Source: Caulobacteraceae bacterium (GTDB taxonomy: Bacteria > Pseudomonadota > Alphaproteobacteria > Caulobacterales > Caulobacteraceae). Taken from it: a DNA stretch of 38,453 bases. Both the position numbers and the translations under genes were made by a program. The stretch covers positions 1-38,453 of the forward strand of contig CANCJE010000009.1 of the NCBI GenBank assembly GCA_947378235.1, read 5' to 3'. The notes below the pieces were generated by a model, which ran no database searches, was not told where the DNA came from, and worked only from the letters and a program-made list of their open reading frames with translations. Below are positions 33,728-38,453 of the stretch, one piece after another. Position 1 is the first letter of the stretch. Every line of letters begins with the position of its first letter.

Positions 33728-34579
33728 CTAGTTTCGAAGGCAGGCGACGCGGACCACGCGCAGGTCCCGTCGCAGGCTGTCGGCCACACGGCCATAGTTC
33801 TCAACCGTGATCGGCTCGCCGATGGCGTCCTCGATAGCGCGCCCATTGCCTATGGCCGGTCCCGCCAAGCGAAGGGCGGCGGCAAGCGACGCGGGCGTGG
33901 TGCTATAGATCTTTCCGCGGCGCGGCGTCTCGCTCAGGGTCACACCGACCACGCGGCCCGCCGCGTCGAGCGCAGGCGCGCCAGACAGACCCGCCAAAGA
34001 CCCGCTTAACCCCTCGGTTCGGCCCACCTCGGCCCAACTGAGCACCGCCTGATCGCGCCCGGCTCGACCTCTGCCCTGCAGGGTCTGTTGACCCAGATAG
34101 CGGCTGGCCACCTCTCCGGCCGAGCCGCGTGGGAAGCCGGGGTGAAAGGCCAAGGCACCGGCCGTGGCGGGGGCTTGAGTTGCCATCGGTAAGGGGGGAG
34201 CACCGCCTTGGGTCAGGAGGACGGCAATGTCAGAATCGGGGTCTAGACGCACCTCAGCGACCACCCCCCGTCCCGTCACCACGATCAGCGCCACCTGCCT
34301 GCAATCTTGCACCACATGGCGCGCTGTCAGCCAAACGCCGCTTTGAGCGATGGAAAAGGCTGTGCCGGTCTCTGATGGCGATAGGGATTTGGGCACGCGA
34401 ACCTCACCCTCGCCAGCCTCGGATTCCGATAGGGTTCCGGTGGCTAGAGCGGCCTCTTGCGCACTGATCGGCGGCGGGGGCGGGGCATCGGCATTTTCTT
34501 GGCGACCCCGCGCCGCCACAAGTACGGCCACGACCACTGCCGAATAGACCAGCCAATCGGGCAGGCGCGGAAAGCTCAT
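33728..34579 (-). CDS. Membrane-anchored trypsin-like serine protease
   Basis: 283 residues. One N-terminal membrane segment (about 9-23) is followed by a proline-rich linker and a chymotrypsin-fold protease domain. The catalytic triad is His88 (TARHVV), Asp117 (DSDIAVL) and Ser199 (GLSGAP). No PDZ domain follows, unlike DegP or DegS. It lies 11 bp after the DUF350 gene and is the last gene of an rlmN-DUF350-protease unit. Substrate unknown; the catalytic domain is expected in the periplasm. Confidence 0.85.
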   Translation of the reverse strand: MSFPRLPDWLVYSAVVVAVLVAARGRQENADAPPPPPISAQEAALATGTLSESEAGEGEVRVPKSLSPSETGTAFSIAQSGVWLTARHVVQDCRQVALIVVTGRGVVAEVRLDPDSDIAVLLTQGGAPPLPMATQAPATAGALAFHPGFPRGSAGEVASRYLGQQTLQGRGRAGRDQAVLSWAEVGRTEGLSGSLAGLSGAPALDAAGRVVGVTLSETPRRGKIYSTTPASLAAALRLAGPAIGNGRAIEDAIGEPITVENYGRVADSLRRDLRVVRVACLRN

Positions 34580-34590
34580 GGCTTAGGCCA

Positions 34591-35010
34591 TCACCCGGCC
34601 ACCGCTGCGGCCAAGACCATGGCTGAGGCAATCTTGGCAGAGACCAGAAGGGCTGCGGCTGAAACCTCGCCCTCCGCAACCCGCTGGGGAAGACCGGCAA
34701 ACAGCATGTCAATCAGTCGAAAGACCAGCAACTGGACCGCGACGGTCATGATGCCCCACAGCAAAATCTCTAAGGCCGATGCCGAGGCGGTCAGGGACAG
34801 GGCCAGAGGAAGGGCCAAGGCCAACAACACCCCACCAAAAGACAGGGCCGCCGCCGCATTTCCGTCGCGGATCTGGGTGATTTCCTTGTGGGGCGTCAAA
34901 AAACCATAGAACGCCGCCCCCATCGCCAATAGCACCAAGGTGATGGTCCCATGGGCGAGGGCGATCAAGATCGCGTTGGTAAAGGCTTGGATTTCTGGAG
35001 ACATTACCAT
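34591..35010 (-). CDS. DUF350 membrane protein
   Basis: 139 residues with four predicted membrane helices and the DUF350 pattern: AMGAAFYGFLTPH, ITQIRDGNAAAALSFGGVLLALALPL in parts, and LVFRLID near helix 4. DUF350 proteins are small paired-helix membrane proteins of unknown function. The start is ATG at 35010 or 35004; no strong RBS separates them. Its gene lies between rlmN and the protease, with short gaps on both sides. Confidence 0.85.
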   Translation of the reverse strand: MVMSPEIQAFTNAILIALAHGTITLVLLAMGAAFYGFLTPHKEITQIRDGNAAAALSFGGVLLALALPLALSLTASASALEILLWGIMTVAVQLLVFRLIDMLFAGLPQRVAEGEVSAAALLVSAKIASAMVLAAAVAG

Positions 35011-35033
35011 TTGCTCTGTTGCCGAACGCCGAT

Positions 35034-36215
35034 CTAGTCCGCCAAGGGCTCGGCTTGGCTGGCCTGTCGCAAGGTGCTGGCGCGAACCTTTTCGCTCTCA
35101 GACTTGAGCTGGCCACAGGCGGCCAAAATATCGCGGCCACGCGGCGTGCGGATCGGGGAGGCATAGCCCGCCTTGTTGATCACAGCCGCGAACTTCTCAA
35201 TCGTGGCCCAGTCGGAACATTCATAGGGCGATCCGGGCCACGGGTTGAACGGGATCAGATTGATCTTGGCTGGAAGGCCTCGGACCAATTGGATCAGGGC
35301 ACGAGCATCCGCCAAGCTGTCATTAATGCCCTTCAGCATGACATATTCGAAGGTCACCCGCCGCGCATTGGACAGGCCCGGATAGGCGCGAATTCCGGCC
35401 AAAAGCTCGGCGATCGGATATTTGCGATTGAGCGGCACAAGTTGGTCGCGCAGCTCATCATTGGTGGCGTGCAAGGATATGGCCAACATGGCCCCGGTGC
35501 GGGTGCCTAGCGGCTCCAGTTGCGGGACCACGCCGCTGGTCGAAACCGTGATCCGGCGACGCGACAGGGCAATGCCCTCGCCGTCAGAGACCACATCCAT
35601 GGCCTGAGCCACAGCGTCCAGATTATAGAGCGGCTCGCCCATGCCCATAAAGACGATATTGGACAGTTGGCGCCCCTCTGCCGGAGACGGCCATTCGCCA
35701 AGATCATCCCGCGCTACCTGCACCTGAGCGACAATCTCAGCCGCCGTCAGGTTCCGCACGAGGGGCTGGGTGCCCGTGTGACAGAAGGTGCAGTTGAGGG
35801 TGCAGCCGACTTGGCTGGAAACGCATAGGGCCCCGGCTCGGCCCACACCGGGAATAAAGACCGCTTCGGCCTCGACGCCCGGCGCAAATTTCAAGAGCCA
35901 TTTGCGGGTGCCGTCACGGCTCACCTGCCGCTCGGTGACTTCAGGACGGGCGACGACAAAGCGATCGGCCAAGACGGCGCGGACATCCTTGCCGACATCG
36001 GTCATGCAATCAAAATCGGTGACGCCGAAATGGTTGATCCAACGCCAGATCTGCGCCGTGCGCATCTTGGCCTTATCCGGCGCGCACGCCTCTCCCGCGA
36101 TCAAGGCGGCCTTAATCCCCTCACGGGTAAGGCCCGCAAGGTTGATCGGGCCGGTTGGAGCCTGAGGCGTTACGGCCGAGGCCGACGCGCGCGAAAGATC
36201 TAGCGTAACGCCCAA
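35034..36215 (-). CDS. rlmN: Dual-specificity 23S rRNA / tRNA adenosine C2-methyltransferase RlmN
   Basis: Radical SAM enzyme that methylates C2 of A2503 in 23S rRNA and A37 of some tRNAs. 393 residues. The [4Fe-4S] cysteines are in CTLNCTFC (138, 142, 145), GMGEPLYN follows, and the C-terminal [12 protein letters not shown] holds the conserved catalytic cysteine. The start is TTG at 36215 in the context GGCCCCTTG; the N-terminal GVTLDLSR pattern supports it. It is first in the unit with DUF350 and the protease. Confidence 0.95.
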   Translation of the reverse strand: MGVTLDLSRASASAVTPQAPTGPINLAGLTREGIKAALIAGEACAPDKAKMRTAQIWRWINHFGVTDFDCMTDVGKDVRAVLADRFVVARPEVTERQVSRDGTRKWLLKFAPGVEAEAVFIPGVGRAGALCVSSQVGCTLNCTFCHTGTQPLVRNLTAAEIVAQVQVARDDLGEWPSPAEGRQLSNIVFMGMGEPLYNLDAVAQAMDVVSDGEGIALSRRRITVSTSGVVPQLEPLGTRTGAMLAISLHATNDELRDQLVPLNRKYPIAELLAGIRAYPGLSNARRVTFEYVMLKGINDSLADARALIQLVRGLPAKINLIPFNPWPGSPYECSDWATIEKFAAVINKAGYASPIRTPRGRDILAACGQLKSESEKVRASTLRQASQAEPLAD

Positions 36216-36365
36216 GGGGCCATATCCTGCAAGGTTAGGGGTGAGGACCGATCCACCCTCATAACAGATATGGTTAGACTTCCAAAATCGAGAGCCTTTG
36301 CTTGCAGATTTCTGAAGCCAGTGATTGTGCCTTGGCCACGCTGGTGATTAAACGACACCGGCCTC

Positions 36366-36971
36366 GTGCTGGACGGGCCTGAATGGATTTGCCCCTTGTC
36401 GGCCAACGAGACGCCCCTTTCTGAGGACCGCACCCATTTCGCCGATCTGATGGACCGGGTGGGCGCGCAGCAAGATCGTGCCGCCTTTGCCGAGCTCTTT
36501 TCTCACTATGGCCCAAGGGTGAAGGGCTATTTGATCCGTCTGGGTCTTGGTCAGGCTCAGGCCGAAGATTTGGCCCAAGAGGTGATGGTCACGGTCTGGC
36601 GCAAGGCGGCCCTGTTTGATCGACGCCAAGCCTCGGTGGCCACCTGGATCTTTCGCATCGCGCGCAATCGGCGCATCGACCTGTTTCGGCAAGATCAACG
36701 GGCGACCCTAGACGCCGACGACCCAGGCCTCTTGCCCCAGGCCGAGATTGCGCCCGATGCCGGGCTAGACGCGGCTGAACGCGAAGATCAGGTGCGTCTG
36801 GCCATGGCGGAGTTGCCTGCCGAACAGATGGACCTGATCCGTAAGGCCTTTTATGAGGGCCTCACCCATCGCCAGATCGCCGATGCCACAGCCATACCCT
36901 TGGGCACGGTAAAGTCGCGGCTAAGACTGGCCTTCAACCGGCTTCGCTCGCGGTTGGAGGGGGGGCAATGA
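36366..36971 (+). CDS. ECF RNA polymerase sigma factor (RpoE/ChrR-type)
   Basis: 201 residues. Region 2 has FSHYGPRVKGYLIRLGL, AEDLAQEVMVTVWRKA and WIFRIARNRRIDLFR; region 4 has MDLIRKAFYEGLTHRQIADATAIPLGTVKSRLRLAFNRL. The sequence and the ChrR-like downstream gene fit the ECF11 group, known for singlet-oxygen and peroxide responses. The start is GTG at 36366; later starts are possible. It is followed by 107 bp and then the cupin gene. Confidence 0.88.
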   Translation: MLDGPEWICPLSANETPLSEDRTHFADLMDRVGAQQDRAAFAELFSHYGPRVKGYLIRLGLGQAQAEDLAQEVMVTVWRKAALFDRRQASVATWIFRIARNRRIDLFRQDQRATLDADDPGLLPQAEIAPDAGLDAAEREDQVRLAMAELPAEQMDLIRKAFYEGLTHRQIADATAIPLGTVKSRLRLAFNRLRSRLEGGQ

Positions 36972-37077
36972 GAGAAAATCGTCATCCGACCTTGAAGAAC
37001 CCGACGTCAAGTTCATATGGCTTTAGATCGAGCACACAGACCATTGTGCCCACCCAACAGACCCTAGGCGCTTTTAC

Positions 37078-37752
37078 GTGACTTCGACCCTGACCCTTTT
37101 AGCCGAAATGGCCAGCGCCCAACCGGCCTTAAGGCTGTTGCTCGATACAGCAACGGCAATGCGGGACGCGGCAGTCACGGCGGAAAATGACCTCTCGACC
37201 AAAGATGCGGACCGGATCGGCGGCGCCTTACTGGAACAGGAAATGGCCGTTGAGATGAGCGTCGGTGCGTTCGATCGGGCCATGGCACAGATCGATGGAT
37301 TGGATCAGGCCGACCACCGCGCCAAGCTTGCCGCTCAGGCCGCCGGTCAGGGCCTCACCGAAATTCTAAACCTACCCGCCCCCGCACGCGACGCGGCTTT
37401 AAATGCTCTGGAACATACCGGTTGGAAATTTGGCGGGCGCGGACTCAAGCGCTTGGCCCTCGCCGAACCGACCGCCGATGGCGTCCATATTGAGTTGCTG
37501 AGGATTATGCCGGGCTCGGGAAGCCCTCGCCACGACCATGAGGGCGATGAGGTGACGCTGGTCCTTTGCGGGGCCTATCATGATGGCCACCGGCGCTATG
37601 GGGCCGGAGATATTGCCCTCGCCCACAAGGGCTTTGTGCACCAACCGATTGCGGAACCCGGTGAGGTCTGTTTTGCCCTTGCAGTCAATGTCGGCGACCT
37701 GCGCTTCTCAGGCGCCATGGGCCTGGTCCAGCGCGCCCTGCGTCTTCACTAG
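37078..37752 (+). CDS. ChrR-like cupin anti-sigma factor lacking the N-terminal zinc ligands
   Basis: 224 residues. The C-terminal half is a cupin with metal ligands in PRHDHEGDEVTLVL (His, His, Glu) and a later His in KGFVHQP. The N-terminal helical part (ALRLLLDTATAMRDAA, then GGALLE) aligns by pattern with the anti-sigma domain of ChrR but has no His-x3-Cys-x2-Cys, so the zinc-binding motif is absent. The first start is GTG at 37078; an in-frame stop near 37026 blocks a longer form. It presumably restrains the ECF sigma upstream; how it senses its signal without zinc is open. Confidence 0.75.
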   Translation: MTSTLTLLAEMASAQPALRLLLDTATAMRDAAVTAENDLSTKDADRIGGALLEQEMAVEMSVGAFDRAMAQIDGLDQADHRAKLAAQAAGQGLTEILNLPAPARDAALNALEHTGWKFGGRGLKRLALAEPTADGVHIELLRIMPGSGSPRHDHEGDEVTLVLCGAYHDGHRRYGAGDIALAHKGFVHQPIAEPGEVCFALAVNVGDLRFSGAMGLVQRALRLH

Positions 37753-37875
37753 TCAAAAATCGGCTTAACAAGCCCTTCTCGATCACAAGCAGCCCCTTTG
37801 GGCGCTTGCGCTTGTCGGTGGTTGCGCTAGCGTCGCGGCAACATCGAACAGACGTTTAAACGGGAGGTAACAACG

Positions 37876-38453
37876 ATGAAGGCTGTGCTGAGCAAGAGTG
37901 TCGGCGGTCCAGAAACTCTGGTACTGGAAGAGGTCGCAGACCCGGTCGCAAAGGCCGGTCAAGTTCTGCTGGCGGTCAAGGCCTGCGGGGTGAACTATCC
38001 CGACGTGCTGATCATCGAAGACAAATATCAATTCAAACCTGCGCGCCCCTTCTCACCTGGCGGTGAAGTGTCCGGCGTGGTTGAAGCGGTTGGCGAAGGC
38101 GTCACCGGGCTGAAGGTCGGTGACCGGGTCATCGCCTCGACCGGCAATGGCGGCATGGCAGAGAAGATCGCTTTGGATGCGGCCCGCTGCATTCCTATGC
38201 CCGCCTCCATGCCTTTTGATGAGGCCGCGGCCTTCATCATGACCTATGGCACCTCGCACTATGGCCTCAAGCAGCGCGCCACCATCAAGCCGGGCGAAAG
38301 CCTGCTGGTGCTCGGTGCCGCTGGCGGCGTTGGTCTGGCAGCGGTCGAGCTCGGCAAGGCTATGGGCGCTAAGGTCATTGCCGCAGCCTCGTCACAGGAA
38401 AAGGTCGATCTGGCCATTTCACGCGGCGCCGACAGCGGCGTGGTCTATCCCAC
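37876..38453 (+). CDS. NADPH:quinone oxidoreductase family protein (partial)
   Basis: Runs off the right edge; about 192 residues are seen. MKAVL at the start, VKACGVNYPDVLIIEDKY, PGGEVSGVVEAVG and the Rossmann motif VLGAAGGVGLAAVELGKAMGAKVIAAAS fit zinc-free medium-chain reductases that reduce quinones with NADPH. The ATG at 37876 has GGGAGG about 8 nt upstream. Possibly unlinked to the sigma/anti-sigma pair, though redox enzymes are common targets of ECF11 factors. Confidence 0.9.
   Translation, partial: MKAVLSKSVGGPETLVLEEVADPVAKAGQVLLAVKACGVNYPDVLIIEDKYQFKPARPFSPGGEVSGVVEAVGEGVTGLKVGDRVIASTGNGGMAEKIALDAARCIPMPASMPFDEAAAFIMTYGTSHYGLKQRATIKPGESLLVLGAAGGVGLAAVELGKAMGAKVIAAASSQEKVDLAISRGADSGVVYP

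Noticed and set aside
36968-37081. 37-residue ORF between the sigma and anti-sigma genes as the missing zinc domain
   Set aside because: It overlaps the sigma stop as ATGA but contains no cysteine and no HxxxCxxC pattern, so it does not restore the ChrR N-terminus.

Overview
The window is a piece of an alphaproteobacterial chromosome, most likely from the Caulobacterales. The evidence is the high-GC coding with short SD-led operons, the cysteine-free L31, the hemC-hemD-(COG4223 membrane protein)-hemY cluster divergent from tsaD-gpsA-yciI, and the ECF sigma/cupin anti-sigma pair. The order-level placement is inferred from gene content and not from any search.

Layout. 1-6.6 kb is ordinary chromosome: a Tat-type glycerophosphodiester phosphodiesterase, an ABC exporter divergent from rpmE, ppa, and the peroxide-defence pair ahpC-ahpF with a strong hairpin between the two genes. 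6,613-18,223 is a clearly bounded integrated element of about 11.6 kb. It lies between a 47-bp tRNA-Thr 3' fragment (6,613-6,659) and an intact tRNA-Thr(CGT) gene (18,177-18,252) whose 3' part is the identical 47 bp. 18.3-38.45 kb is chromosome again: a winged-helix regulator, an unrecognised conserved-looking protein, a CHASE4-type hybrid histidine kinase, a GST-like protein, the heme operon, tsaD-gpsA-yciI, a Rieske protein, a creatininase-family hydrolase, acs, an rlmN-DUF350-serine protease operon, an ECF sigma/ChrR-like pair, and the start of a quinone oxidoreductase.

The element. It starts with a tyrosine integrase preceded by arm-type repeats that recur at the other end. A non-coding stretch with degenerate direct repeats and two intrinsic terminators follows. 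Next comes a compact control module: an AlpA/excisionase-like HTH protein, a DUF6074-like small protein and a winged-helix protein, joined by overlapping start and stop codons. Immediately at and after the 3' end of the winged-helix gene lie four copies of a 17-bp iteron-like motif, two of them in tandem at 22-bp spacing. They are followed by a tRNA-like sequence with an abnormal 6-nt anticodon loop. A hypothetical protein and an HGGxSTG-like protein come next. The cargo is a three-gene restriction operon: a type III-like helicase-nuclease, a DUF4268 protein with a PD-(D/E)XK-like core, and a beta-class methyltransferase whose target-recognition region is visibly more AT-rich than its flanks. 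No transfer, capsid or portal genes are seen. The order int / AlpA-like / Rep-like / iterons / defence cargo resembles a phage satellite or a minimal mobilisable island. That is the most interesting hypothesis in the window, but it remains an inference.
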